Below, piece by piece: positions 17,440 to 26,459 of a DNA stretch of 53,243 bases. The notes under the pieces are model-generated. The model was given only the letters and a program-made list of their open reading frames with translations, made no database searches and had not been told where the DNA came from. The position numbers and the translations under genes are program-made. Position 1 is the stretch's first letter; the number at the start of each line of letters is the position of its first letter. Source of the DNA: Dehalococcoidia bacterium (lineage in GTDB: Bacteria; Chloroflexota; Dehalococcoidia; Dehalococcoidales; BS750m-G39); assembly GCA_030608005.1 (NCBI GenBank), contig JAUWIX010000006.1, forward strand, positions 1 through 53,243. Direction: 5' to 3'.

Positions 17440-19080
17440 ATGTCGAAGTATATCTTTGTTACTGGTGGTGTAGTTAGTTCAGTTGGGAAAGGCATCACCG
17501 TCGCTTCTATTGGCACTATTCTGAAGAGTCGCCAAATTGTGGTGTCGGTGCAAAAGCTAGACCCTTACCTCAATGTTGACCCAGGGACAATGTCCCCCTA
17601 TCAGCATGGCGAGGTATTTGTCACCCAAGATGGTGCCGAGACCGACCTTGATTTGGGCAATTATGAGCGTTTCATTGATGTCAACCTTACTGCCGAATCC
17701 AGCGTTACCTCGGGTCAAATCTATAGTGCAGTTATTGCCAAGGAGAGACGGGGCGATTTCCTGGGAGGAACCATCCAGGTGGTGCCCCATGTTACCACCG
17801 AGATAAAGGAACGCTTCAGGCAATTAGCCCAGAAATCAAAGGCTGAGGTGGTTATTATAGAGGTAGGCGGCACAGTGGGTGATATTGAAGGACAGCCCTT
17901 CCTGGAAGCCATCAGGCAGATGCGAAACGATGTGGGAAGGGATAATGTGCTCTATGTCCATGTTACCCTTCTCCCCTATCTCAATTCTACCCAGGAGATA
18001 AAGACCAAGCCCACTCAGCACAGCGTTAACGAGCTGCGCCGTATAGGTATCCAGCCCGATATTATTGTGTGCCGGAGTGATTACCCCATCTCGGAGGGGA
18101 TAAGGGACAAAATATCCCTGTTCTGTGATGTTGAGCGACAGGCGGTCATCCCCCTGCCCACGGTATCTACTATCTACGAGGTGCCGCTTGTCCTGGAGGA
18201 GGAAGGATTGGGGCAACTAATTGTGGACAAGTTCAGACTTAACCCTCGCCAGTCAGACCTAAGCCAGTGGCAGGAACTGGTCAACCTTATCAAAACACCC
18301 CGTGAGCCGGTTAATATTGCTCTGGTGGGGAAATATGTGGAATTGAAGGATGCTTACTTCTCAGTTCGGGAAGCACTACACTACGCCGCCCTGTATCATG
18401 GAAGAGATATTGAGCTCACCTGGGTTCCATCAGAAGCTCTGGAAGCTGATGGGGGTGATTCTGCACTGCACTCAGCCCAAGGCATTATAGTCCCTGGCGG
18501 CTTCGGCGTTAGGGGAATAGAGGGTATGATAAAGGCAGCAACTTATGCCCGAGAGAATAAGATTCCCTACCTCGGACTGTGCCTGGGGATGCATGTTATG
18601 GTGATTGAGTTTGCCCGTTATGCCCTAAACTCAGATAAGCCAAACTCCACCGAGTTTGATGCCTCTACTCCCTATCCAATCATTAACCTCCTCCCCGAAC
18701 AGAAGGACAAGAAAAACAAAGGGGGCACCATGCGCCTGGGTAACTACCCCTGTCAATTGGTTGATGGCAGCCGTGCCGCTAGTGCCTATGGGCACAGTCT
18801 GGTCTACGAGCGCCATAGACACCGCTACGAATTTAATAATCAATTTCGTGCTCAGCTAGAGGAGGCAGGAATGGTCTATAGTGGGCTATCCCCTGATGGC
18901 AGGCTGGTTGAGCTCTGCGAGCTAGCCAACCACCCGTGGATGGTGAGCTGCCAGTTCCACCCTGAGTTTGGCTCCCGCCCCGGTCGTCCCCATCCCCTGT
19001 TCCGCGATTTTATTGCTATAGCTAAGGATGTATTACGAGAGGGGGCTCAACCACCGCTGCCCCTTTCATCTCAATCTTAG
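17440..19080 (+). CDS. pyrG: CTP synthase
   Basis: A 546-residue enzyme that aminates UTP to CTP with glutamine. The N-terminal synthase domain has the P-loop [11 protein letters not shown] and the conserved [20 protein letters not shown]. The C-terminal class I glutaminase has nucleophile Cys381 (GLCLGM) and the His507/Glu509 pair in FHPEFGSR. One oddity is His385 directly after CLGM, where most homologues have Gln. The hallmark [10 protein letters not shown] and YERF segments are intact, and length is normal. The aldolase gene starts nine bases after its stop, so the two are probably co-transcribed from the strong promoter at 17341. Confidence 0.97.
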   Translation: MSKYIFVTGGVVSSVGKGITVASIGTILKSRQIVVSVQKLDPYLNVDPGTMSPYQHGEVFVTQDGAETDLDLGNYERFIDVNLTAESSVTSGQIYSAVIAKERRGDFLGGTIQVVPHVTTEIKERFRQLAQKSKAEVVIIEVGGTVGDIEGQPFLEAIRQMRNDVGRDNVLYVHVTLLPYLNSTQEIKTKPTQHSVNELRRIGIQPDIIVCRSDYPISEGIRDKISLFCDVERQAVIPLPTVSTIYEVPLVLEEEGLGQLIVDKFRLNPRQSDLSQWQELVNLIKTPREPVNIALVGKYVELKDAYFSVREALHYAALYHGRDIELTWVPSEALEADGGDSALHSAQGIIVPGGFGVRGIEGMIKAATYARENKIPYLGLCLGMHVMVIEFARYALNSDKPNSTEFDASTPYPIINLLPEQKDKKNKGGTMRLGNYPCQLVDGSRAASAYGHSLVYERHRHRYEFNNQFRAQLEEAGMVYSGLSPDGRLVELCELANHPWMVSCQFHPEFGSRPGRPHPLFRDFIAIAKDVLREGAQPPLPLSSQS

Positions 19081-19088
19081 AGGTTAAA

Positions 19089-19739
19089 ATGCGAATCTTT
19101 CTGGATACAGCCAACATTGACCAAATCAGGCAAGCAGCCAAGCTGGGCATCATCAGCGGGGTTACTACCAACCCCAGCCTGGTGTCCAGGGAGGGAACTG
19201 CTGACTATGAGGCTATCATCAAAGAAATCTGCTCTATTATTCCCGGACCTATCTCGGTTGAGGTGCTGGTTGAAGAAACTCAAGCGATGATTGAGCAGGC
19301 ACAACTCATCTCTTCCTGGTCACCCAATGTCGTGATTAAAATCCCGGCTACCACCGAGGGTCTGGAGGTAACATCAGCCCTGGCAAAGGAGAATATAAAG
19401 GTAAACTTTACCCTGTGCTTCTCATTAAATCAAGCCCTCCTCGGTGCCCTAGCTGGCGCCACCTATGTCAGCCCCTTTGTCGGCAGGCTGGATGATGCCG
19501 GTCACAACGGCATGGAGGTAGTCAAGGATATTGTTGATGTCTTTGCTCATTACCAGCTAACCACCCAAGTGATTGCAGCCAGCATTCGTCACCCCCTACA
19601 CTGTGTGGCTGCTGCCAAGGCGGGGGCTCACATTGCCACCGTTCCCTATAAGGTTCTGATGCAGATGATACACCATCCGCTTACTGATGTCGGCGTCGCC
19701 CGCTTCCTCAGCGACTGGCAGAGTGTTTCGCAAAAATAA
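19089..19739 (+). CDS. Transaldolase / fructose-6-phosphate aldolase family protein
   Basis: A 216-residue protein of the short (FSA/TalC-type) transaldolase subfamily. It starts FLDTANIDQIRQA. The Schiff-base lysine is Lys84 in VVIKIPAT. Other family segments are GVTTNPSLV near 24-32 and NFTLCFSLNQAL, YVSPFVGRLDD and ASIRHP further on. It could be a true transaldolase of the pentose phosphate pathway or a fructose-6-phosphate aldolase. The sequence alone does not decide. It lies nine bases after pyrG, so an operon is likely. The gap to rho holds no obvious terminator. Confidence 0.9.
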   Translation: MRIFLDTANIDQIRQAAKLGIISGVTTNPSLVSREGTADYEAIIKEICSIIPGPISVEVLVEETQAMIEQAQLISSWSPNVVIKIPATTEGLEVTSALAKENIKVNFTLCFSLNQALLGALAGATYVSPFVGRLDDAGHNGMEVVKDIVDVFAHYQLTTQVIAASIRHPLHCVAAAKAGAHIATVPYKVLMQMIHHPLTDVGVARFLSDWQSVSQK

Positions 19740-19840
19740 AAACCAATAAAGCATTAAAAATGGGGAAACAATTCGTATCTGATTAGCTTTGAGAGTTGTT
19801 TTTTATGTTATGTTAAGTGGTTACCACGGGGGAGGTTACA

Positions 19841-21103
19841 ATGAATATAGGCGAATTAGAAAACAAAAGCAGAGACGAGCTGATTGAGCTAGCCAAGGGG
19901 ATGAGCGTCTCCAGCTATACTAACCTCAAGAAGCAAGAGCTGGTGATGCGCTTGCTTCAGGCGTATGCTGAGCAACAGGGCTTTATCTTCTGTGGCGGCA
20001 TTCTGGAGATTACAGGGGAGGGTTATGGATTCTTAAGGCAAAACAGTCTGTTGCCCAGCTCGGCTGATGTCTATATCTCCCAGTCTCAAATCCGGCGCTT
20101 TGGTCTGCGCACCGGTGATATGGTTGCTGGTCAGGGCAGACCACCCAAAAATGGCGAGAGATACTACGGTCTGGTGAGGGTAGAGGCAATTAACGAGATG
20201 AACCCCGAGCTAGCCAAGAGCCGCCCCTCCTTTGGTTCACTCACCCCCACCTTCCCCGATAAATTAATCAACCTGGAGACCAAACCAGATGACCTGTCCA
20301 CCCGGCTTATGAACCTCATTGCCCCCATTGGACGAGGGCAACGAGGCTTGATTGTATCGCCACCCAAAGCGGGTAAGACGGTGCTCTTAAAATCCATAGC
20401 CAATGCCACCACCGCTAACTATAATGATATTCACCTGATGGTATGCCTCATTGGCGAGCGACCGGAGGAGGTTACCGATATGAGGCGCTCGGTCAAGGGG
20501 GAGGTGATATCTTCCACCTTTGATGAGCCGGTGGAGAATCACACCCGTGTCGCCGAGCTGGCGCTGGAGAGAGCCAAGCGAATGGTGGAAAGCGGCAAGG
20601 ATGTGGTCATTCTTCTTGATGGCATTACCCGCCTCACCCGCTCATATAATCTGGTTATGCCCCCCAGTGGTCGCACCCTATCGGGTGGTATTGACCCGGC
20701 TGCCCTTCATCCATCCAAGCGCTTCTTTGGTGCTGCCCGCAATATGGATGAGGGAGGCAGCCTGACCATCATCGCCACCTGCCTTATTGATACCGGCAGC
20801 CGCATGGATGAGGTCATCTATGAGGAGTTCAAGGGAACGGGGAATATGGAGCTTCACCTTGACCGCCGATTAGCTGAGCGCCGAATCTTCCCGGCAATGA
20901 ATATTGAGCGCAGTGGCACCAGGCGGGAGGAGCTTTTGCTGGATGAGGAGACGGTAAAGCAGGTATGGCTGCTGAGGCGCATGGTAGGCATGATTGCCTC
21001 CGACTCCGTCAACTTCACTGAGACCACGGAGCGAGTGCTTGACCGCCTGCGCAGGACAAAGTCCAACGCCGAGTTCCTGGCTTCGCTGACTAAGGAGACA
21101 TAG
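19841..21103 (+). CDS. rho: Transcription termination factor Rho
   Basis: A 420-residue hexameric RNA helicase. I chose the ATG at 19841 because GGGGGAGG lies seven bases upstream. An in-frame GTG at 19817 would give eight extra residues and has no such site. Residues 1-45 are the Rho N-terminal helix bundle ([12 protein letters not shown]). Next is the cold-shock-like RNA-binding fold ([29 protein letters not shown]). The ATPase core has P-loop PPKAGKT and Walker [15 protein letters not shown], with the Q-loop and R-loop in [21 protein letters not shown]. Length is normal. It is followed by a hairpin repeat and the surface-protein island. Confidence 0.97.
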   Translation: MNIGELENKSRDELIELAKGMSVSSYTNLKKQELVMRLLQAYAEQQGFIFCGGILEITGEGYGFLRQNSLLPSSADVYISQSQIRRFGLRTGDMVAGQGRPPKNGERYYGLVRVEAINEMNPELAKSRPSFGSLTPTFPDKLINLETKPDDLSTRLMNLIAPIGRGQRGLIVSPPKAGKTVLLKSIANATTANYNDIHLMVCLIGERPEEVTDMRRSVKGEVISSTFDEPVENHTRVAELALERAKRMVESGKDVVILLDGITRLTRSYNLVMPPSGRTLSGGIDPAALHPSKRFFGAARNMDEGGSLTIIATCLIDTGSRMDEVIYEEFKGTGNMELHLDRRLAERRIFPAMNIERSGTRREELLLDEETVKQVWLLRRMVGMIASDSVNFTETTERVLDRLRRTKSNAEFLASLTKET

Positions 21104-21109
21104 AATTTC

Positions 21110-21215
21110 TTATGAACCCCATCCCCTTTATCCCCTTCCCCTTATCAAGGGGAAGGGGAAGGTAAGTTTTAGAGGGCTAACGCCCTCTAAAACTCCCTAT
21201 GAAGCAACCTCTTTC
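21110..21215. repeat. Intergenic hairpin repeat downstream of rho
   Basis: It has the C-rich opening CCCCATCCCCTTTATCCCC, the CCCCTT/AAGGGG inverted pair, an AGAGGGC-TAAC-GCCCTCT hairpin and a trailing AAAACTCCCTAT. It is the same arrangement as at 8896 and 41504. With the promoter at 21323 it accounts for the 314-bp gap. The rest of the gap is AT-rich with a weak GGGGTT/AATCCCC pairing at about 21281-21317. Confidence 0.8.
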
Positions 21216-21322
21216 CTCCCACCCTAAAAAGGTTTTGGGGGGGTAAATTAAGGGAGTGTCAACTTATAGCCTAACCAAACAGGGGTTGTTTCGTTATAAC
21301 ATAATAGAAATCCCCAAGGCGT

Positions 21323-21350
21323 TTGACAAATGGCGAATTTATGTTATATA
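21323..21350 (+). promoter_or_regulatory. Promoter of the first collagen-like lipoprotein (family member 1)
   Basis: TTGACA (21323-21328), a 16-bp spacer and TATATA (21345-21350). The spacer begins AATGGCGAA. The promoters at 22322 and 23144 have nearly the same start (AATGGCAAA, AAAGGCGAA) and the same 16-bp spacing. Confidence 0.7.
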
Positions 21351-21417
21351 TATTAGTAGGAAATACTAATTGCTGGGGTATAATAAAAACCAGCTAAAGG
21401 AGGAGGTAAGAGGTAAA

Positions 21418-22263
21418 ATGAAGGTAGTTGGTAAGATACTCGCTTTTTTGGTAATTATAGCTCTAATTGTGGTGCCGCTGGCGGCTTGTGGTGGAGCGCC
21501 AGGAGCATCAGGTTCACCGGGACCAATGGGAGCGCAGGGACCGCAGGGAGAGCCAGGTCCAATGGGACCGCCGGGCTCAGAGGGTGACTGGTCTTTCCCC
21601 GATAGTGCGGTGACCTCATCTAAGATAGCCAGTAACTCAGTGACCACGGCTAAAATCCGAGATGGCACGATAATAGATGAGGACATCGACGACGATGCTG
21701 CCATTGCGTGGTCAAAGATGGCAGCACTTCAGTCGGCTCATATATTAGTTGGGAGTGCTGGCGTGGCTACAGATGTCGCCGTTAGTGGGGATATTAGTCT
21801 AGCCAGCGACGGCACAATGACAATTGCCAATGATGCCGTGACCACGGCTAAGATATTCGATAACACCATCACTGCTGCCGACATAGCCACCAGTGCTGTG
21901 ACCACGAATGAAATCCTCAACGGAACAATCCTTAGGGAGGATATAGCTAACAATGCCGTGGGCTCACAGCAGATCGGGAGTGGCGCAGTGGAGTCGATTG
22001 ATATAGCTACCGGCGCCGTGACATATGCTAAGCTATCAAGCGGTTCCATAGACTCTAGAGCATCCACAGCGAGTGACGGCACTATAATCTCCCACAGCCT
22101 AGCCGCCTCGCCAACCCTGGTTGTAGCCACCGGAAGCGTTGCTGGAGAAATAGTGTCGGTCACAGCGATAACCCCCACCACCTTCACGATAGCGATTAAA
22201 AAGGCTGATGGCACTACTGCGGGCACAACCCAGACTATCTACTGGATAGCTATTAAAAAGTAA
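21418..22263 (+). CDS. Collagen-like surface lipoprotein with fibre-like distal domain
   Basis: A 281-residue secreted lipoprotein. The start at 21418 follows GGAGGAGGTAAGAGG; an in-frame ATG at 21370 lacks this. The signal peptide ends in LAAC with lipid Cys24. About 15 Gly-X-Y triplets follow ([19 protein letters not shown]), forming a short bacterial collagen stalk. Then come repeats of about ten residues (SAVTSSKI, SVTTAKIRDGTI, DAVTTAKIFDNTI, SAVTTNEILNGTI), typical of beta-helical fibre shafts in phage tail fibres. The C-terminal block (DGTIISHSLAASPT to TIYWIAIKK) resembles a tail-fibre knob. A surface appendage or adhesin is inferred. Its N-terminus is nearly the same as that of the next gene, and the distal parts are unrelated. 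Confidence 0.82.
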   Translation: MKVVGKILAFLVIIALIVVPLAACGGAPGASGSPGPMGAQGPQGEPGPMGPPGSEGDWSFPDSAVTSSKIASNSVTTAKIRDGTIIDEDIDDDAAIAWSKMAALQSAHILVGSAGVATDVAVSGDISLASDGTMTIANDAVTTAKIFDNTITAADIATSAVTTNEILNGTILREDIANNAVGSQQIGSGAVESIDIATGAVTYAKLSSGSIDSRASTASDGTIISHSLAASPTLVVATGSVAGEIVSVTAITPTTFTIAIKKADGTTAGTTQTIYWIAIKK

Positions 22264-22321
22264 CCGATAGCGGGTTAGCGGCGACAGGTCAGGTTTGTTC
22301 TTTGTCAGCCCAGATAAGGGG

Positions 22322-22349
22322 TTGACAAATGGCAAAATAGTGATATAGT
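22322..22349 (+). promoter_or_regulatory. Promoter of the second collagen-like lipoprotein (family member 2)
   Basis: TTGACA (22322-22327), a 16-bp spacer and TATAGT (22344-22349), then GTTTAGCGTAG. The upstream block GTCAGCCCAGATAAGGGG is shared with the promoter at 23144. The leader is about 160 bases. A TTG-initiated 24-codon frame ending just before the gene's ribosome site is possible but unsupported. Confidence 0.75.
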
Positions 22350-22517
22350 GTTTAGCGTAGCTAGAAGAGTTGATAGCTATGATGGAATACAAGGTGTTGC
22401 GAGTTTGAAAGCGGAAGGAAAGGACGGAGCAAAACCTTGAAAGAAGGGGGTGATATAGAGGGAAAAAAGCGAGCAGATAAGAGCAACCGGTATCTTGAGA
22501 AGTGTTAAGGAGGTAAA

Positions 22518-23102
22518 ATGAAGAAAGCAGGCAAGATAATTGCCTTTTTGATAGTTATAGCGTTGATTGTGGTGCCGCTGGCGGCTTGTGCTGGACCACC
22601 AGGAGCGTCAGGTTCACCGGGACCAATGGGAGCACAGGGACCGGCAGGACCGCCGGGAGCACAGGGACCACCGGGCTCGGAGGGAATACAGGGACCAGTG
22701 GGACCAAGAGGATTTCCCGGTGAAGATGGTGAAGACGGTGACCTAGGACCGGTAGCCCAGCTAACGGTTTGCATGGTCCCTGAAGAGGCACCGGCGTATT
22801 TACTTATACCCATCTGCGCCGTTCCATGGGAAGATGTTCCCCTGGTAATCCTGGGGGCTTGCTTCCCGCCGGATGCGCTTGTGTTCATAACCTACTGCGA
22901 CGAGAATATCTACTGGGAAGAAGAATATGCTAATGAGTGCGGCGCATTTTATATTGAAACATCTGTACAAGAGGACTTTGGTTATTGGGTGGACGATGTT
23001 ATGTCGGTAAGAGCCTGGGTTGACGATGGCGATGAGGAGTTTGACGAGGATGAAGACGAGCTGTGGGCTAACTGGCCGTTATACATCTATGGCGGGGATT
23101 AG
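22518..23102 (+). CDS. Collagen-like surface lipoprotein with acidic C-terminal domain
   Basis: A 194-residue lipoprotein. It starts after AAGGAGGTAAA and has lipid Cys24 in LAAC. The Gly-X-Y stretch has about 19 triplets ([13 protein letters not shown] through [11 protein letters not shown]). The distal domain of about 115 residues holds several cysteines (VCMVPEE, PICAVPW, GACFPPD, TYCDENI, NECGAF) and ends in a very acidic stretch ([15 protein letters not shown]). I do not recognise that domain. The N-terminal 45 residues match the preceding lipoprotein, so a duplication followed by exchange of the distal part is likely. The acidic end could bind cations or basic surface partners, which is speculative. 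It has its own promoter. Confidence 0.78.
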   Translation: MKKAGKIIAFLIVIALIVVPLAACAGPPGASGSPGPMGAQGPAGPPGAQGPPGSEGIQGPVGPRGFPGEDGEDGDLGPVAQLTVCMVPEEAPAYLLIPICAVPWEDVPLVILGACFPPDALVFITYCDENIYWEEEYANECGAFYIETSVQEDFGYWVDDVMSVRAWVDDGDEEFDEDEDELWANWPLYIYGGD

Positions 23103-23143
23103 TTGAAAACCCAGCCTATTTGATGTCAGCCCAGATAAGGGGG

Positions 23144-23171
23144 TTGACAAAAGGCGAAGTTGTGTTATAGT
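23144..23171 (+). promoter_or_regulatory. Promoter of propeller paralogue 2 (family member 3)
   Basis: TTGACA (23144-23149), a 16-bp spacer and TATAGT (23166-23171), then GTTTAGCGTAG as at 22322. The preceding GTCAGCCCAGATAAGGGG block is also shared. It drives a leader of about 175 bases. Confidence 0.78.
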
Positions 23172-23203
23172 GTTTAGCGTAGATATTGAAGGAGGTGATG
23201 TTT

Positions 23204-23248
23204 ATGACAAAAGCCCAGAGGCTAGTAAGCCCGAGGGGGAGAGAATGA
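23204..23248 (+). CDS. Possible 14-residue leader peptide upstream of propeller paralogue 2
   Basis: A short reading frame, ATG at 23204 to TGA at 23248, encodes MTKAQRLVSPRGRE. It is preceded by AAGGAGGTGAT, a full complement of the 16S rRNA anti-Shine-Dalgarno end, at ideal spacing. That ribosome site is stronger than the one of the main gene. The peptide is basic and has no recognised family. It may act as a translated leader affecting the hairpins at 23278-23322. Confidence 0.45.
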   Translation: MTKAQRLVSPRGRE

Positions 23249-23277
23249 TAAAAGCAATAGAAACTTAAAACAATCTT

Positions 23278-23322
23278 GTCTCCACAAAGGGGAGATAATT
23301 CTATATCTTTGTTTATGGAGAC
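23278..23322 (+). promoter_or_regulatory. Alternative hairpins in the propeller paralogue 2 leader
   Basis: GTCTCCA (23278-23284) can pair with TGGAGAC (23316-23322). Its core TCTCC (23279-23283) can instead pair with GGAGA (23291-23295). The two structures exclude each other and lie about 10 bases before AAGGAGG. They could stabilise the mRNA or gate translation. Confidence 0.45.
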
Positions 23323-23353
23323 AGAAAGATTAAGGAGGATAAATTAGAGGTCG

Positions 23354-26347
23354 ATGAAAAGGAAAATATATAAGATAATGGGTGTGGCGCTGACCCTGGT
23401 GATGGTGCTGAGCCTGTTTGCGTTTGCGGCACCGGTGGCGGCTGACCCAGATGAGAACGAGTGGTCAAAGTTCAGCTACCCCGACGAGGGGTCTGGTGAC
23501 GACTGGTTCTACAACCCCGATATAGACTATGTGGGACCAATAGCCATGACTGTGGACGGCGAGGCGCTCTACTGCGCTGCCTATGATGGTAGTGAGTACC
23601 ATCTGTTCAAGTCGGAAGATGACGGTCGCACCTGGTCCAAGACCGACTACTACGCCGACCTGTATGATGACTACGGAGCAGACCAAATAGTTGATATAGC
23701 CTGCGACAGCGAGGATGCCGATGTCGTCTATGTAGCCGACGCCAACTATGTTTACTGGACTGAGGACGGCGGCGATAAGTGGACGGCAGTAGCCCCCGAA
23801 TCCTGGGTTATTGTGGGTGCACCTGCTGCTATCAACTCCCTTGATGTGGGCTACATCGGCGGCGACCCCTTCGTCTTCGTCAGCACCGGTAATGGAAGCT
23901 ACAACGGCAGTGTTTACTTCATAAATCAGGAGGATTACCTGGCGGGCTGGATTAACATGGATACCCAGTCCCCCTACTCCGGCTATGATGTCTATGCGGT
24001 AAATGTGGCCCCTGACTTTGAGGACAGCCACAAGATATTCGCTGTCATTACTGCTGCTACGCCGCGAACCCTGATTGTGACCAACACCGGCACCGAGGGA
24101 GCGTGGTCGCAGTTTGGCGGCGACTTCTACCTTGTTACCGGCCCACCGTCTAGCAGTCCTATTAAGATTGAGGCTGCCTCTGACATCTGCTTCCCCGGTG
24201 ACTTTGACGACGACGAACTGCTTGTCGGTGTCTCGGGTGCAATTGATGGTACGGGTAGCGTCTACCGGGTGATAGAGGATATAGCTTATGCCTACCGCCT
24301 GGGCAACTATGATAGTACTGTTGACGTTGATATCATCAGCCTGGACATGACGGGCGATGTTGGGGCTACCCTGCTGCTGGCTGGTGCCCAAGACTACAAC
24401 GCTGATATTGATGACTCGGTTGATGTATTCTACAGCACCGATGACGGCGAGGGCTGGGATGCAGCTGGCAAGCTGCCAACGGGCGATAACGGTATGGCTT
24501 ATGTGCTGATGGCTGAGGACTTCGCCGACTCAGGCATTGCCTGGGCGGCAACCTCTGGCGATGAATGCGCAGTATCATACACCATTGATGGTGGAGACCT
24601 GTGGAACCAGATTTCGCTGATTGACACCAATATGGACGGCGAGATACTGTCCTTCTCCTTCTACCCGGACTATGAGGACAGCGGCAAGCTGTTCATGGTG
24701 ACCAACGAAGATTATGGTGACGAAAGCCTGTGGCGGTATGACGGCGAATACTGGGAGCGGGTGGCTCTAGATAATGCGGCGGTCGGTGATGCCCTCCGCT
24801 GGGTAGAGGTATCGCCGGAGATAGGCAACGACGAGACCGTTTACCTTACCAATTGGCCTATGGGTGGTAGTCCAGACATATACCGCTCCACCGATGAGGG
24901 ACAGAGCTGGGATGACCTGCGCTGTCAACCTAATGACTTCTACGGTGGAATAGTAATAGACGAGGACACCGTTCTGGTCGGCGGCAGTGGTGAAGTCTTC
25001 TTGACTGACGACCACGGCAACCGGGTGTGGGACACCATAGGCGCCGATATTGATGGCGACATCTACTGGTTTGCCCGCTACGGCGACAATGTCCTATGTG
25101 CCAGCTTAGACGGTGAGGTAGCCCTGTCTGAGGACCTGGGCGAGAGCTGGGAGGAGCTGGGCGACGGCAGCGTCATTTCTACTGGTGGTTGGGATGATAT
25201 GACCTATGTCGCCTTTGACACCGAGTATGACGAGAACAGCTTTGTCTACGCTGCCTGCGCCGATAGCATATACCGCTTTGAGGTTGGTGAGTCCGACAAC
25301 TGGAAGGACATTGATGATGGTGTAACAGTAGGAGGGTCGCTCTCAGGCATAGCCACTGCTGATGGCTGTCTCTACGTCTCAGATAAAGACGCTGGGGCTG
25401 GCATGTGGCGCTCGGTTGACCCAACGGCAAGCAGTCCGCTGTTTGAGCAGGTAGACTTTGAACTTGGTGCCGGCGCCGAGCTATGGTGGCTGAAGACGAC
25501 CAGCGGGAGCAATGTCCTGTATGCTCTTGACTCGACCAGCTTCCCATTCGATAACACGGAGATAATATGGACCTATGAGGATGCTCTGGTAGGACCGGTA
25601 GTGCTGGATTCGCCGGCTGATGGCGAAGGCGTAGACAGAACAAACAAGCTAACCCTTGCCTGGGAAGGGCTGGATGACGCCGATGACTATGAGGTAAAGT
25701 GCTACGCCGACGAGGACTTCAGGGGTGCCTATAGAGTGTGGAACGCCGATATTGACGATGACGAGCCACTATTGGTTCTGACTGAGGGTGATGGCATAGA
25801 ACCGGGCACTGCCTACTGGTGGAAGGTGAGAGTAGCCGAAGGAGAGCCATTAGTCAGCAAGTGGTCAGTGGTGTGGTCAGCTACTACGGCAATGGGTGCG
25901 GCTCAGTGGAACCCGTTCAGTGGACCGGTCAATGAGTATCCATGGATGGGTGCAACCAATGTTCCGCTGGCACCGACCTTCGCCTGGAATGTGGCTGACT
26001 GGGCTTCTGGCTATGAGTTCGAGCTGGCTGACAACGATGCCTTCAGCGATGCCTTCACCAAGACGCTAACTACCACTGTCTATCAGTATGAGACAGACCT
26101 TGCTTACTTCACTACCTACTACTGGAAGGTGAGAGCAGTTAGTGCGACAGGCACGAGCAACTGGGCAACCGGTGTGTTCACCACTATGGAGAGGCCGGCA
26201 GAAATAATTGCGCCACCTCCACCGGTGCAGATACCACCAACGCCAGCACCGATAACCCCGGCCTGGATATGGGCGATAGTTGTTATTGGTGCAGTTCTAG
26301 TGGTGGCGGTGATTGTCCTGATAGTCATGACCAGGCGAGTACCCTGA
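23354..26347 (+). CDS. Cell-surface BNR/Asp-box propeller protein, S-layer-like (paralogue 2)
   Basis: A 997-residue exported, strongly acidic protein. The signal peptide (MKRKIYKIMG, hydrophobic core, PVAAD) precedes repeated Asp boxes (SEDDGRTW, TEDGGDKW, STDDGEGW, TIDGGDLW, STDEGQSW, SEDLGESW) forming propeller blades. Two fibronectin-III-like domains (YWWKVRV, YYWKVRA), a Pro-rich linker, a C-terminal membrane helix and MTRRVP follow. Codons favour C in third position more than in neighbouring genes, and Asp/Glu content is high. Both fit an abundant surface-layer subunit. It has a strong promoter, a long structured leader and a strong terminator of its own. The start ATG at 23354 is preceded by AGAGG at close spacing and AAGGAGG at wide spacing. 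An S-layer role rests on family recollection. Confidence 0.87.
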   Translation: MKRKIYKIMGVALTLVMVLSLFAFAAPVAADPDENEWSKFSYPDEGSGDDWFYNPDIDYVGPIAMTVDGEALYCAAYDGSEYHLFKSEDDGRTWSKTDYYADLYDDYGADQIVDIACDSEDADVVYVADANYVYWTEDGGDKWTAVAPESWVIVGAPAAINSLDVGYIGGDPFVFVSTGNGSYNGSVYFINQEDYLAGWINMDTQSPYSGYDVYAVNVAPDFEDSHKIFAVITAATPRTLIVTNTGTEGAWSQFGGDFYLVTGPPSSSPIKIEAASDICFPGDFDDDELLVGVSGAIDGTGSVYRVIEDIAYAYRLGNYDSTVDVDIISLDMTGDVGATLLLAGAQDYNADIDDSVDVFYSTDDGEGWDAAGKLPTGDNGMAYVLMAEDFADSGIAWAATSGDECAVSYTIDGGDLWNQISLIDTNMDGEILSFSFYPDYEDSGKLFMVTNEDYGDESLWRYDGEYWERVALDNAAVGDALRWVEVSPEIGNDETVYLTNWPMGGSPDIYRSTDEGQSWDDLRCQPNDFYGGIVIDEDTVLVGGSGEVFLTDDHGNRVWDTIGADIDGDIYWFARYGDNVLCASLDGEVALSEDLGESWEELGDGSVISTGGWDDMTYVAFDTEYDENSFVYAACADSIYRFEVGESDNWKDIDDGVTVGGSLSGIATADGCLYVSDKDAGAGMWRSVDPTASSPLFEQVDFELGAGAELWWLKTTSGSNVLYALDSTSFPFDNTEIIWTYEDALVGPVVLDSPADGEGVDRTNKLTLAWEGLDDADDYEVKCYADEDFRGAYRVWNADIDDDEPLLVLTEGDGIEPGTAYWWKVRVAEGEPLVSKWSVVWSATTAMGAAQWNPFSGPVNEYPWMGATNVPLAPTFAWNVADWASGYEFELADNDAFSDAFTKTLTTTVYQYETDLAYFTTYYWKVRAVSATGTSNWATGVFTTMERPAEIIAPPPPVQIPPTPAPITPAWIWAIVVIGAVLVVAVIVLIVMTRRVP

Positions 26348-26370
26348 TTAAAACCTGGTTCGGGCTAAAG

Positions 26371-26422
26371 GGATAATACCTTAGCCGGATACCTCGGAGC
26401 CCCCCGCAGAGCGGGGGGCTCC
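26371..26422. repeat. 52-bp direct repeat carrying a terminator, left copy
   Basis: It is identical in 51 of 52 positions to 27003-27054. The unit begins GGATAATACCTTAGCCGG and ends in the GGAGCCCCCCGC/GCGGGGGGCTCC stem. The two copies are 632 bp apart and bracket the two small genes at 26528-26982. Confidence 0.9.
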
Positions 26423-26431
26423 TCTTTTTTT
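26396..26431 (+). terminator. Intrinsic terminator of propeller paralogue 2
   Basis: A perfect 12-bp stem GGAGCCCCCCGC/GCGGGGGGCTCC with loop AGA is followed by TCTTTTTTT. This is a textbook Rho-independent terminator about 50 bp after the stop codon. Confidence 0.95.
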
Positions 26432-26459
26432 AGAGATTGCTTACCAAAGTCACCAAGAT

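Noticed and set aside
21475-21590. Short tandem-looking DNA in the collagen stalk, considered as a CRISPR or minisatellite
   Set aside because: It is the consequence of Gly-X-Y coding. No spacer-repeat order and no cas genes are present.
23465-24391. Minus-strand open frame of 308 codons inside propeller paralogue 2
   Set aside because: The opposite strand has clear Asp-box repeats. The minus frame is a shadow created by the C-rich third positions of that gene.
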